Origin: Manduca sexta
Lineage: Eukaryota > Arthropoda > Insecta > Lepidoptera > Sphingidae
Reading direction: 5' to 3'
Length of the DNA stretch: 64,000 bases
Assembly (NCBI RefSeq): GCF_014839805.1
Contig: NC_051134.1
Coordinates: forward strand, 5,239,170-5,303,169
The notes beneath the pieces are model-generated. The model had not been told where the DNA came from and did not search any database. It was given only the letters and a program-made list of their open reading frames with translations. Position numbers and translations under genes: made by a program. Of the stretch, positions 20,797 through 35,700 are shown in pieces. How positions within the stretch are numbered: the first letter of the stretch is position 1; the number at the start of each line of letters is the position of its first letter.

Positions 20797-23700
20797 CTGT
20801 AGAAAAATAATGCCATATTATTTTGTGTTACAGCTAATAATGATAGAATCTAAATCATAGGGTATGATGATTTTGGATTTTATCACGGTTTTTTATATAT
20901 TATAATTTTCTCCCAACGTTTGGAAGACGTTGCACTTCATGGTTACGGGCAAAATAGTTTTATTTAAATATCATAGAGTATAATTTAGTAAGCGACGATA
21001 GCCTAGCTGGTTGTGGAACGGACTGCCGAGACGAATGTCCGCGGGTTCAAATCCCAAGCGCACACACCTTGACTTTTCTAAGATTATGTATGTGTGTATT
21101 CTTTGTGAATTATAGCGATAATTGCTCTTTCTTCACCGATAAAGCAAGCGTGCTTTATCGGTGAAGAAAGACATCGGGAGGAAACCTGCACACCTTAAAA
21201 ATTCTCTATGGGAATTTTAAAGATGTGTGAAGTCTACCAATCCGTACTAGGCCAGCGTGGTGGACTAAGGCCTAATCCCTCTCAATAGTTAAAGGAGGCT
21301 CGTGCCCGGCAGTGGGACAGTATAATACAGGGCTGATGTTATTATGTTATATAATTTAGTAATCCATCTAACATTTGTAATTCAGATATCTTTGGGTTTT
21401 TCCTTGTGTAAAACACGAAGATACAATAGTTGAGAAAAATGTGACCAAAACCTTTAATTTCCTTTCAAATCAATCACGCACATCCGTTTTCTGGTAAAAA
21501 AGAAATATTTACATTTAACTAAAACGCTAAATAAATTCGTAATTCGTAAAAAATGCATTGTGTCATAAATTGCAATTGGAAACTTACTTTTTCATTATGA
21601 GCGCTTGTGGTCAGTCGTCTTGCAAAGGTGTTCAGAATGTTGGTTGTTCCTGTAAGGCCCTGGACCCTAAAGACAAAAGACATATATTAATATAGAAATG
21701 AGATCAAAATACTTCGATAAATACAGATAACAATTGGATTGCAAAAAAATTGGAGAGTTTATTATAGCCACTGCGCTGTTTGCAGTATATTCTGTTAAAG
21801 TATGAACAGATAAATCAAAGTTTGACGTATCTTATCTCAACGTACACTTTGATCAAATTCTTTGCTTGTCACTGAGCATTTAACACTTTGATTTATTTGA
21901 CAAAATGTTTTGTTGCATACAACTTATACACCAGAATCGTATAAATACCATATGTATTGATTTCCATTTTTTTATTGCTGTGAATGACGAGATGAGCTTG
22001 CTGTTCGACTGATGGTAAGCGATACGACCGCCGATAAAAATTAGGAACCACTTTTGGAATTCTACTGCACTCGCCATCTTGAAACGTGAGATATTAAGTC
22101 TCATTATGTCCAGTAGTTACACCAGCTGCAATGTCCTTCAAACCGGAACACAACGGCGACTTCACACTGCTGCTTGGCGACAGAAATTGACATTGCGGTG
22201 GTACCTACCCAGGCGGACTCTCACATTTGGGAGACCTACCACCACCAGTAAAACAGGTAAGCATTTTTCACTTCTTAATTTAATTTGTTATTACGTATAG
22301 TAAAATTCTTTTATATCTTATAATATCTAATGATCGTACATTATGGTGATGGTGTATACCTGGGTTGTATTCTGTGGAAGTTTTCAACGACAAAGTCCAA
22401 AGCGACGTTCATGCCTTCAGGGCTGGAGTTGATGACGGAGACGGCGATTGAGTGTCTGTCCTGCTCTCGCACTGCAGAGTTGTCATCGATGATTTGGTTC
22501 AGATAGCTGGGAAAATAATTTTACCTTGTACAATACCAGAATCTTATGAAAAGAAAAGAAATTAATCCAAAGAAATATTTGCAGCAGTTCCTATACTTAC
22601 AAGTTACGACGTTCAGCATTGCTAGTGCATCCCAGGGCACTAAGCAAGATGCTCTGCTCGCTGGAGTCGGACGTGCCTAGATACATGTTCCAGAGGAAGT
22701 TGAAGTTCTCCACGTTACCGGCGCGTAGACTGGAGCAGTAGACCAAGGTCTGGATGTCAGGGTTGGGGCGCTGGTCTGTGATAAATAAATTTATATTACA
22801 CACCCGAATATTGATATATTTGAGAATATTTGTTATGATGTATTAAATATTGTCAATACTTAACAACCTTAAAATACTCAGATCCATAATAAATATTAAC
22901 CCGTGAGGTAGCTGAATGTTTGCCGGCAAACATTGACAGCTACGCGTGTGACGGAAAAATAACCTTATTATGTAGTATATATGTAGTATATAAGGTTATA
23001 ATCCCGTGACACACGCAAATGTCATGTAGCTGTCTTGGCTCGCCGGCGATTCACGAGAGACCAAGAGTTAATAGTAAATTTATAAAAAAACTAGCAAAGA
23101 ATTTTGGCGTAATATATATTATAATAAACATAATAAATATTTTGGCGTTTTCAAAGAAGTCGGAATAATTTACTACATTATTTTCATAATATTTTATAAC
23201 CTCTAATTATATCGCTTACTGCTTCTATTTATTCTATACTACATAGAAGCAGTGACGTAATATCTTCTCAGATTGATGGTTCGTGTTTACCTAAACCACG
23301 CTCTGAGCGTAGATATGACTGGGTTTTTTTGTTACAAAAATGATGTTCAATCATATATGCTACAAGCAAAAGATATGAAACAACAATCTTTTTGTTGACA
23401 ACTACTAAATGAGAATCCGATATTTACTAGATATTGTTATAAGACACTTAAACAATAATATTAATGAAGTTAGTGCTTAAATTATACAACTTAGTAAGTG
23501 TTAAATGAAAAATGTTATGTTTTTATTCCTAAGTAGTTAACTTATTGAGTTTAGACGGTGAGGTAATAGAATCAGTGAAGACTCAATATCGTTACAAAAT
23601 ACACAAATCCAAAAGTAAATTTTATCAATGACTAGAATTTTAGGTACGAAGCAGTAAAGCAAATTCCCTGGAAAAAACTAATTAGGTAACAACACTTACT

Positions 23701-26700
23701 AGGGTTATTCTTGAAAGCTTGCAGGATTTCCTGGGCCCTGCTGATGCACCGCTGGTTGCCAAAACGGCAGTTAATGTCCAGAATAATGTTCCTGTGGTAA
23801 GGAGTGACGAACTCTTCGCCAGATTTCACATCAAAGCCAAGGTCCTCGAACATAGGAGCAGTAAGGTTGAGCAGGTAGTACTAAAAAGAAAATTTAGTTT
23901 AACACTTTAGATACTTTCATCGTGCGGTTCTTTTGCTTTCAATACATCAGAAGTCATTTATTTACTTTAGCTTAAACACACAACCAGCCTCTTAAGGGAG
24001 TTTAATTCAGCTGCAGAATTCGAAATCTCGTACGTTTCGGAGCTATTTAAATTTTTAGCAATATTCTTTCAATGGATGTCACATGTCAGATCATTAAAAT
24101 TAACTAGAGCAGTATCCTACTAATGATAGCCTAGTTAGGAGCCTGGAATGGACTGCTGAGACGAATCTTTGTAGGTCTGCAGACAGTCAGAGGACTTTAC
24201 TAAAAATCATATGTATCTTTTGTGAAATCGCTTGCTTTAACGGTGAAGGAAACTTATTGAGCAAACTTGCAACCTGAGAAGTTCACTATAGAAATTTTGA
24301 GGGTAACTAGGCCGTACTTGGCCAGCGTGGTGTCAAATCCTTCTCAGTAGTAGAGGTCCAGCAGTATGCCAGTATACAACACAGGGCTGATATTATTATT
24401 AATATTAACAAAGCAAGGAAATTATTTTATGGTATAACTTACCCTGTACAGATTGTAGGAATTGGCGCCACTAAGGACGATGTCCAAGTAGTTGAAGGCA
24501 GGGTTGGCAGCAGCCCATGGGATGTAATCTTTTTCCATCTCCAAGTATCTTGAGATTTCGAAGGCGTTTTTGTAGTGCTGTAAATATAGGTATTTTTATA
24601 GTACGTTAGGATACTAGCATTAGAGTACCTTATAATAAATACTGAATAATTAATCCTATCCAACGTGAGGAGCTTAGGGTCTACTTCGAAAAACGAACGT
24701 CGAAACGTCGGTCCGAAACGAAGAAATGACGAACTTCGGATTTAACTTTACTACCAAATTCCTTCGGATTCGTCACGGTTCTGTAGCTTAGCTTGGTGGT
24801 AGCATCAATTCCCCATATTTCTTTTTTGAAAGAAAGAAGTGGAACATTGTCCTCGCAGGTGGTTTTAAAAAGGAATGGCGAAGCCCTATAAGTTCTTACA
24901 AATTTCATGTTTGAAATATTGCAATGAACGGATCGGATACGCTGTCGAATCCGTCATCGGATCCGTAACACTTCGTAGTAACAAAACGTGCGATCCGTCA
25001 GCCGAAACTACGGATTTCGTTTTTCGAAGTAGACTCTTAGGTCACAAAATAGCTGAACAAATAAAAAAACTAATAGTTTAAAAAAATCCGAGGCCTATAT
25101 CGCCGTGTAGACGGGTTTTATGGGTAGAGAGCTGAAAGTATCAGCTCAAATTTATTTATCAAATTATTTCATTAACATTATTAAGTTTTTATCTTCTAGC
25201 TCGGTTATTACTAAACGTGATGCGAAGTAACTTAATCCAAATTAGTGCAGACTTAAGAGAGATGTTGCAGCTTGGCGGGTTATCTTACGAAATGTATTCT
25301 TTATAATTTCGAAATGTTTATTCCGGGTTTCATGACAGCAAAATAAATTTATCAAACAGCAGCCACAACGACATCACATAGTCAGTAACAGATAACCTCT
25401 TCGTGCAATTTACGAAGTAGCAAAGCCATGTGATGTTACAGATTTTCCGCATAAAATAAATTTCCGAGGCGAAACATCCAATGTCATACACACAGACACA
25501 TTAAGCATTTATTCCCGAAGGAGTATGCAGAGGCGCAACCAGGACACCCAATTTTTGCCAAGTGTGTTCCGTCCCATGATGTGATGGGGGGCGAGCCTAT
25601 CGCCATGTCGGCCACAAATTCCTACCTACGGGCTGATACTGGGCAAAAAACCCAAATATCACTTTGGTCAACCCAGGATTTGAACCCAGCACCTCAAAGC
25701 GCTGTACCGCGTATGCAGTACAACTACGTCACCGAGACAGTCATCCAATATCATGAACTTCGATAGCACGAGTATTTGCTTAGACTACCTCGGCCGGTTC
25801 GATTTGGTTCGCAAACTGATACTGATGCTGAATATTCAGTAAAATAATATAGTTGTCGATAACATGAACGTTATCTTGATGTTTATTAAGGAATACTAAT
25901 TTTGCAGGGTTGTGATCTTTGCTGTTCATTACGAGATATGGGAGTTATTACTTAGTGAGGGAAGGTTTATTTGGCTTTCATTTGATTCATCTATTTTTAT
26001 ACTAAGGTGTTTCTTGTCCCCGAAACCTGTGTGGTTGCCACCGATTTGTGTATGAACATATATCGTAGATTTAGACTCGAAAAAAATCAGTTGATTTCAT
26101 CGATATATATGTAGTTGGTAAAATATATGTCAATGGTTTATTTATTTATTACTAGATGTATTCGCGACTTAGTACGTGCAAATCAGTGGCATAACTCCGG
26201 GCGACACTATTATGGGGCTGGAAAATGCGTAAAATAAAACGTTAACAAACTTAAAACTGTTTGCGAATGTACCAGTACTTAGAAGGTGTCTTTTGCTCTC
26301 ACTCTATCCAACTGTGAAAACTGCATGACAATATGTCTAATAGTTTCGGAGTTATGCGCTACCAAACAGAAAAATCTTTGATTTTTATTTAGTTATCGTC
26401 TTACTTTTTATTTCTTCTCTTTCAATGTACAGTCACACTGGGTTCTACTTCTTTATTATATGTGTAGATTGGGTTTGTATCTGATATTATGATAGGTTCG
26501 CCTCTTTTAGGTCGTGATGATGAGGTTAACATTTTTAGTATTGTGGGTGTGCTAGTGAGATCTATTTAGATCACATTCATATATCTTGGCAAAAGCGGCT
26601 TTCACCATAGAACCATTAATGGGGTACATGCCAAAAAAGATATTTTGTCATGTAAGTAGAGTGGATTGGCAAAGATTTTGTTATTTATTCTATGTTACAC

Positions 26701-29700
26701 CTAACAATTAATATTTATTAATTTTAAGTTATTTTGTTCTATGTTTTAATAATGTTTATGATTGTTTTTTAATTTTAAATTAATTATAGGTACCCCACAT
26801 TGTCGCATTGGAATACTTTTGTAATAACTGTGTGTGAGAAAAATAAATAAATAAATGTAACGAAGGTATCCGCTTTCGATTTAAATCTCGAGCTCTTCGC
26901 GGACTCGTACGAATAACGCACTGCCATTGGCTCCCGATGACGTGATGCTTACGTGTGAACTCTGTCAAAAGGTGGCGGTGGATGACAGGGCGCGCACGAC
27001 TAGCCCCGTGTGATGTATACATATTTGTCTCCTAAGTAATTGTTTTCTCCCAAATAAATATAGTTTTGATTGCTGTACGAGTTTTCACTTGTTTATATAA
27101 AGAAAAAAAATTGTAGAATTGGGTTACAATATCTTATACTGTTACAGATAATTGTGTTAATTCACGTCAGTCAACATTCTATCTTGACCCTAGTTCTCTG
27201 TCTATCAGGCACTGTGAGGCGCTTTGTCATGCTCGTTTAAAAAGTTCATAAAAAATACTTACACAATTACTCCCTCCGTGATTGCAAAATATAAGAAAAT
27301 TTTGTATCAATTATAATACAAATAAAGTAAGTGGATCGCTGGTTGTTAATGCATCAGGTATATCAAAATAGGTTTAAACTCGACTCAGACTGATGGTGTA
27401 AGTTAGAAACGATAAGCACTGGTAAACCGAAAATTAATTTTATGATAATTTAAATTATTCCATAGAAATAATAACACAAAGATTCTTATATACCGTAACG
27501 TTCGTAAACCGCTAATATTGATTATTAAAAGATAATTATAATTGTGAATTAATGCTTTAAATAGATTAAACCCATCGTTTTATAAATAATTTAGAAGATT
27601 CATTCATTCACCTTCCCTGAACATCGCATAAGCCCAAATTCCGATTCTATACCATCCTAGACCTCTCATATCTTAAATTCCTTCATCAAGACAAGAAACT
27701 CGTCATTACTTCTTTGAGCTTGAACTCCTTCGATTGAAATTCCAAACTCCCTCTCTCATACATTGGTACACAACCAAAACCCGAGCTACTATCGTGTCGT
27801 ATTCGCAAACTGTAGTTAATAACCATGATACTGTTTTATTCCACTCCAATTATCTTCAATATTGAAATTGCCTTGCATTTCTCGGAAGCACTTCGGATAC
27901 ATTTTACGGTATTGTTTCTGCACACAGAGGCGGGCTTAGGAAGAGGCAAACCGGGCAACCGCCCTGGGCCTTGTTTTTTTTGTTTTCGCCATTTAGGACT
28001 ACCACTGTCTACACACAATACTTTTTAGTTGAAAACTCATTGGGAACGTTCGCGTATAACAATAGTATGCCATTTGCTGGTGGTTGTATATTTTATATCC
28101 GCCTGGATAGCGACCCACGTAAGTGTGTCACGTTCCGGGATCAGCCTGTGTATATCCAGTTCCAACAGGCCAGCATAAATGTGTCAACTGTCGAGACGTA
28201 ATCATCCCTCGTCAGTCGACATTCTATTAGACCCCACTCTACTTACCTTTAGGTGCAGTGGCGTAATTTTGGTATAAAATATATATATATATATATTTGT
28301 GAATAAAGAGACGAGTAACATTCCTCCAATGAAACGCCATAACTGATCACAAATAGCAATGCCATCAACAAATTCATACATTCTTTTAAAATCTGCCTCG
28401 TTCATTCTTTCGACGATCCTGATTGTAAAATTTGATTGGCTTTAAAAACGGCTTTGAGTATACGAATAACACTACAATTTAATTGCGGTATGCAGTATTT
28501 TCAATATTATCAAATGTCGATTAGGCTAGGATTTAGTAAATATCCCGCTGATTACGTTCCAACTGGTAACTGCCAATGATCTCAATAAAAAGACAAGGCA
28601 GATTGTAAAATTACAACTATTACAGTATGCTGGCTATTCATGGCTACGCCTGTTACGAGTTTTGCAGCAACAAATAGACTAATCGATTCCCAATAATACT
28701 TGTAATGACCATAGGCGTTCTAAGTTCATTCCTACCGACATAATTGTATTATTTTGACTCCCCAACACCGGCACAGACCTTTATTTCCTCGACCAAATAT
28801 GGACGGCTCTGCATTTTAGTGAGCGTTTTTGTTTTACTATAAAATTAAGATGTTAATGGATTGAACATGAGGTACTAGCTGTTGTCTTCCAAAATATTTG
28901 TATAGTAATATCCGGAATAAAAGTCAGGAACTTCATTTATCTAGATAGTATCGAAGCGTTTCTGCATTTCAGTATCTACGATCTTAGAAAGGAAGTAGCA
29001 ATAATATTGCCTTCAAGTCTTGATAAATTTTTATCGTAATCCAAACTTGAGATCTGACTTCCATAAATTACGCCATCGTACATTTATAACGATGTCTTCA
29101 ATTTATCATTGCTTGAATCAGTAACAACGTTCGTTATGGACTTTATCAATGGAAGCTAATCCGAGGACTTGAAAATTTCAATTCTTGACAGGTAAATACA
29201 GGTAGCCTAAGTAAAGTTTCAATGATATAGGTGTGCCACATTTTCAACTACAGCAATCCATTGGATTTGATTTTACGGATTTTCTTTCCAAATGTAAATA
29301 ATTAAATGATTATATTTACCAGACGTCCGTTCCTGGCCAAGTTGAATGCGTCGTCGACAATCTGAGCACGGTTGAGGACATGGATGATCTCGTGAGAGTT
29401 ATTGAGGACTCGCGCCAGAGCGACCCAGTTTTCGACGTCGTAGTTGACACGGTAGTAGCCTAAGACAAGAACAAATCAAGGGTCATGAAGATATTAATTG
29501 ACTATTATTAACAATATTTGCCATCTAATAAGTAGACTTCCTATTCTAATTATATTTCTTATGATAATGATTTGGCTATCGATGCACTCTATTTTACGTG
29601 ATAGGATCCTTGGATAACGATTTCAATTATTATAGTTTATCTTAATTATTTAAAAAAAACAATAGCTATCTCACCAGTCTGCTGCTTGTTGAAGATGTAC

Positions 29701-32700
29701 CAATCAGCATTGGAGAGGCCAGGAACGTCAACGGCGGTGGCGGGGAAGGTCGGCAGGATCCAGGCTTGAGGGCTGGTATCACTGAAGTTCACGTTTGAGG
29801 ATATAACCCAGTTTACAGGCACGTGCCAGCGATCAGTGGATGTCAGAGACCGGTCGGTGAGGTAACGTTCCTAAAAATAAAACAACTTAATAAGGTATAT
29901 CCATTCTCCAATGACTAGTTAGTTGGCTTGTTACCTTAATTACAATGATAGATGAAAGTAGTAGAAAGAAGGATTACTAACTACTTTGATTATACACAAT
30001 GTGACAGTAGTAATTATTAAATGAATAAGATAAATTTCAAGCAAGTGGGAATTAATCATTACAAAGTGCCAATCATCGTCAGACGCCATTAATAATTTAA
30101 CGTAATTTAAATTAATTTCTCGAAGGTTGACAGTGACAATTCATGAACTGAGTTAACACACAATTTTGTCCCATTACGAACAAATTAAACGGGAAGAAAT
30201 TGTTTTTGTCGTGTTGGTAATAATCCTCGAATTTCAATCGTCAGCATTCCGGTACTTGGTTCCGTCGCGTCGGCTTCATCCAACACAAGCTTATTAACTT
30301 TAACGAGAGTTAAAATCTCTTTGTGTAGTGGAATGAGAGATAATTTTGCTTCGCTCTTTACATTTTTTGTTACACTTGGATTTGTTATAGGCGTGAGTAT
30401 CATGTAATTGAGATTTAGATGTAAGTTCAAAGAATTTGTTTAAATTAATGAGTTATTAATTTAAATTTAAATTTTATTTATTTTTATCGCATATTTGCTT
30501 AAAATGTATAGACAAGTCAATTAAAACAAGTCAATTAAAAGAAAATGATCTAACTAGACCATTTACTACATTAAGTATAAAATTATATTAATATCACAAA
30601 TTAAATTTCTTAGATATCATATTATAAATTCTTAAGGAATTAGAAGTATGAAGAGAAAGGTAATGGTTAATTAAATGGTTTGCATTTCGACAAAGACATA
30701 AAACAAAAATATATTTGACGACGATAAAGTTGTTTTAACACCTGGCTTAGATTATACAAGGATTGTTTTAAATGGTTGAGCATGAGGTTATCGGAAATAT
30801 TATAAATAAATTCGCAAATATAATTTCAATTTTAAACTCATAAACGATACTAAAATATGAAGTTTGTCAAGTATGTTAATAAGCTATGTCATTAAGTCAA
30901 TTGCTTAGTGCTTTTTCTATACGATATCGGCGATGATCAGAGTTTGATCTCCGTTTAGAAATTAAAAAGAGCTTTATAGTAAATACAGAAGAAATTTATA
31001 GTTTTCCTTGATATCTATCTTGTTATAATAGTCTACAATTAGCAAAATATTACTAGAAGACCGGGAGGCGTAGCTTAGCTGCAACTATAACGTAGGATTA
31101 TATCCTCTTTGGTTTAAAATGGCCAGCTCGCGCGGACCACTGCGTCGCCGATACACTTTCAGCTATCATTAATTGTTGGATCGGACGGACGGTCGCAATC
31201 ATTTCGCTAGCTATATTTTTGTGTTCTTGATTATTTGTTAATTTGATTCAAATTATTTTCTTTTGTAAATTAGTAAAGTTTTTGTCATAAGTAATAATCA
31301 CTATTTTGGTTCTGTGTTAATTTATCTAGTAAATAAATGTAAAAACCCTAAATCTACTATAAACTAAATGTGAGATTTGAAAAATTCCACTAATCTAATA
31401 TTTACCTGGGCTACAAACACGGAGTCAGCATTGGGCGCCGTCCTCCTAACAGTGAGGACAGGGAAGCCTCCCTGAGTGCTCCATTCAGTCATGATAGTCG
31501 AGATGGGTTTGGGGATTCTGTGACTGGACTCATCGAGGGCTTGTTGGAGGGCAACGTAGAGATCTGAGGGAGCGGCAGCGGCGCGAGAGCTGTGAACAAA
31601 ACTTGCTTTAGGATTTTGAACTCTATAGCAATTTCAATATAAAAGACGGAATAAGTGGGGTAAGTTACATTCTAGTTTAAATTAAACAAAAATTATATTC
31701 ATCGATTAGATAAATAAAATTAATTTATAGTTAGTATAGAATGAATAAGATTAACAATTATTAAGATAACTTACTTGGCTTTGATGTAGATAACCAGACC
31801 TCTCCTGAAAATCTCAGGTGTCATGAAATGCTGCAACATCCGAATAACGGAACCAGCTGAAAAAAAAACAATAATGAAGTGCCTGGAAGCGTAGCTAGAG
31901 ACATTTTGAAAATGTTTATTTATATATCAAGGCTAGATTCTAGAATTTTAATATTGAAAATTTATTTCCTACATAAGTCATTCAAGATTATTTTTTATGC
32001 AAGCTTCAGTTAATTTTGCCTTATATATTAATTTTGAAAATTTCAATTTTACTATACATAATTTATACTTCTACACTATTATATAAAGCTGAAGAGTTTG
32101 TTTGTTTGAACGTGTTAATCTCGGGAACTACTAGTTCGATTTGAAAAATATTTAAGTGTTGGAAAGCCTATTTATCGAGTGGGCTATAGGCTATATAACA
32201 TGACCTTCATATGACCAATAGGAGCGGAGCAGTGTAGAAAAATGTTGCAAAAACGGAAATAGTATTCCTTTTGAAAGTTTTCGTTGCATGCGCTGTATAA
32301 ACGGTTAAAGTTATACAACAAACATATATGACGGAATACTATTTATAAATACTTCTAAAATATATATTACAAAACAAAGTCCCCCGCCGCATCTATGCCT
32401 GTCTGAACGCGATAAACTCAAAAACTACCCAACGGATATCGATGAAATTTGCTATGGAGATATTTTTAGGCCTTTGGTGCAAAGTTACATTCTATACCGG
32501 GAAAATATATAGCGGGACTTTTATTCCGGAAAATTCTTTCACGCGGACGAAGCCGCGTGAACAATAAAGGCCACTACGCTATATCAAGGTTGCGAATTGT
32601 GGCCCAAAAACGTAGATAAAATACTTGAGCTTCTTCCTAATCGTTCCTGGATAATGGAATGAGGTTATATACTTATAAATTCACCTTAATCGTTAAGGCT

Positions 32701-35700
32701 TAAATATTCTATACTAATGTTTTTGATTTACAACAATTATTAAGTGCGTGCATATTAAGTCGTTTTAAATAACGCGAGCTGCTTGCGCCCCAGACGTTAC
32801 TGCCAAACATTAGGATAAAATATAATACCACTACCGTATATGCGTTATGAATATTTGAAGAAAGCAATAAAAATATTGCGGTCTAACATTAAAATTGACT
32901 ACGAACATTTTTCACCTTGTATTTTTGTGGTAGAACGCCTCAAATCGTGCCTTTCAAGGTATAAAAACAGCCAAACCGAGTCATTCATACCACAGGAAAT
33001 AAATGGATTCAAAAACAATTTTCGACTTATGTTTATACCTAAACTGAAATTATGAATGGCATTAAGAATACTGATTAGGTTGTCGGATACGCTGGATCTG
33101 TCACAGCGTATTATACAACTACCATTATGTCATATATTTCCGCTGATAAGTTTATTTATTTACTCTAACGTCGATGTGGAAAGTTTGAATTATAGTAAAG
33201 GTAGGTAAGAATATATTATAGCTTCTCCTTTTGTCGCGAAAAAATATTTCACGGGCTCTTTTAATACAATACTTAAGAGTATACATCAGAGAGACACTGA
33301 ATTTGGTTTTCTGGTACGTTTAAAATGCTTTTTATATTTAAACCGGGTATGAACATAGTTGTAGGCTCAATATATTCCTTCGATTAGAACGCCCGAAAAT
33401 AAATAAAAGAAAACTACTAATTCAAAGGGTCTGTCGAACAAACAGTTGCCAAGTAATAACTCTTATTTTCTAGCCACAACACGTTCGCGTGACTCGATAA
33501 TCGATATGAATCATTCGTCACCTAAATTTTGACACGAGATTTATTTACTCAACAAAAAAAAAATGTAAATATCTATGATCTAACGGAAATCGTTTGCATT
33601 ATCAGTCATGCCAAAATGGACTGTTTTTACTGACTTGAGTGGAAATTGATAAAGAATCTACAATCCATAAATAACGGTTACTACATTAAAGTTCAGATCA
33701 CCTTCCACCCGATCGCCCTTAGGACATCGGAAAATAGACTTATCTAGAATACGGTACATTATGTTAGTTGTTATTTCTATTCGCCTTAGATTTAAATCTT
33801 GATTTACGTTGACTAATATGTTTAATATGTTTAATTTTATCGTAAAAGTTAACTAATCGTTTTTTTAATTTTCAAGGTAGAAAATTATGCAAACAACTCA
33901 AGACTATACAGTTTCTATAAAATTCCTTTTAAAACTGAAAAACAATTTTGATGAGTTCATCAAAATACTCACACTTCTGGTAAGCGACGGCGTTGAAAGT
34001 ACCGATGATCTGGGAAGGAGTATAGACCGGGTGCGTCATGGGGTTGACACTTAGAACAGCGTCTGACTGGAACACGTTCTGCATGGCGATCACAAACTGA
34101 TCCATCATGCGCCACTGCGGCCTGACCTGGTGTGAAAATATTACATCAAACTTATTCTTTTCTTATGTGTTTTGTTGGAAATAAGGAAATAAGGTCTCAA
34201 ATAAATAAAGCGCGCCCATTTGGAAGAGCGAACTGGCATCTATGAAGTATTTATTTTTATGTCCTGTCACTTCGCTCGTTTCTCTTCAATACCGGTTACT
34301 AGCCTTAGTTGTTATTGTTGGATAAGTTGTAGACTTATTTTAATCATGTTTAATGCTATTTTAACAAAGATCCTTATCACGAACAAAAATATAATCTAAT
34401 TGCAGGAGAAGCGATTCCCGCAGACTTTGAATACTCAGGGTTTATTGGAGTGTGAAATATTCTCGAGTCTGGCAATTTGGTTTGTACAATTCTTTGATAA
34501 TGTAATAAGTGTTGCATCATTCCCAAGCCCTTATGACTTTTCTAGATATTAGAAGATATTAAATTGTAGTTATGAATCTAAACCAGACTATATTATCTAG
34601 AATACAGTAACAGGCATGTCAAAATATCATCTAATATCTCGAAAGACGAGTGTGGTTAGTTCAATGGCTAACAAAGTTTTAGAATTCAATAAAAATAACT
34701 ATGTAACTTACAAAATCAGTAGCGTAGTTCTCAAAGAAGTTAGCGAATCCTTCGTTGAGCCAAGTGTAGGTCCAGGACATAGGTCCGACTTCGTTTCCAA
34801 ACCACATGTGGGTGTTTTCGTGGCAAATGATCCTGCCAATGTTCTGCTTCACCGACGTTGTCGTCACACCTTCCCTTACGAGAAGGGCTACCTCTCTGAA
34901 AAGCAATCATAAATAATCTTTAATATTTTTAAGTTTGATTTGATAACCATCAACTAAGGCAATGGCTTATATATCTATTTAAAATATGTAATTTGTAGTG
35001 AATATTTGCATCTGAAATTGTTGAAACTAATATATCGTACGGGAAATGTTGATTTTTAAAAGAAGTAATCTTAGTACCAACGAAGAGACTACGTAATTAT
35101 TTTATTGATTTTTGTATATATTGACTTTAATTTAGTATTTTCATTAACAAAATTAAACACGGTTCGCGTCAATATTGACGCCATTGAAATATTATCATTT
35201 TTATTTTCGCCTTCTTATATAACACAAAGTCGGTGACATTCCATCAAAGAGAATTATAATATATGTGGAAACATTCCATCACAATTTCTCACGTCTTTTT
35301 GACATTCATGATACAGTCGCGGGAGTGTTTAAAGGTAGAATTTCTCATAAAGAACGCTATCAAGCCACTCGAGGCTAATTTAAAAAGAGCTCGTTATTTT
35401 CTACTGCTTTCACTTAAGAGCCAGCCACTGAGTATTTACCTCGGTAATATCATTTTTAGAAAAACTCTGGTACTTTTTCTCTTCCCGGAAGTTTTAATTA
35501 AATTAATTATGTACGGAGTGAGAACGGATATTAAGTTCTTGTTTGGTATTAACTTTTTTATTTGTGAGTAGATTTAAAAAAATATATAATATTAAAAACT
35601 TATATTAATACATCATAACTAAATTAATTAGTATTGCAGTGGCGAAAGGGAAATTTGCCGAAGGGGAACCCGACACAACACATAGGTACTGATGTGCATA

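Noticed and set aside
31061..31210. tRNA-like GCGTAGCTTAGCTGCAACT block with a CpG-rich follow-on
   Set aside because: No cloverleaf could be drawn. Probably an old SINE remnant but too decayed to classify.
35263..35571. 102-codon plus-strand ORF
   Set aside because: Random hydrophobic composition in an intron, no splice or start context, no repeat or family match.
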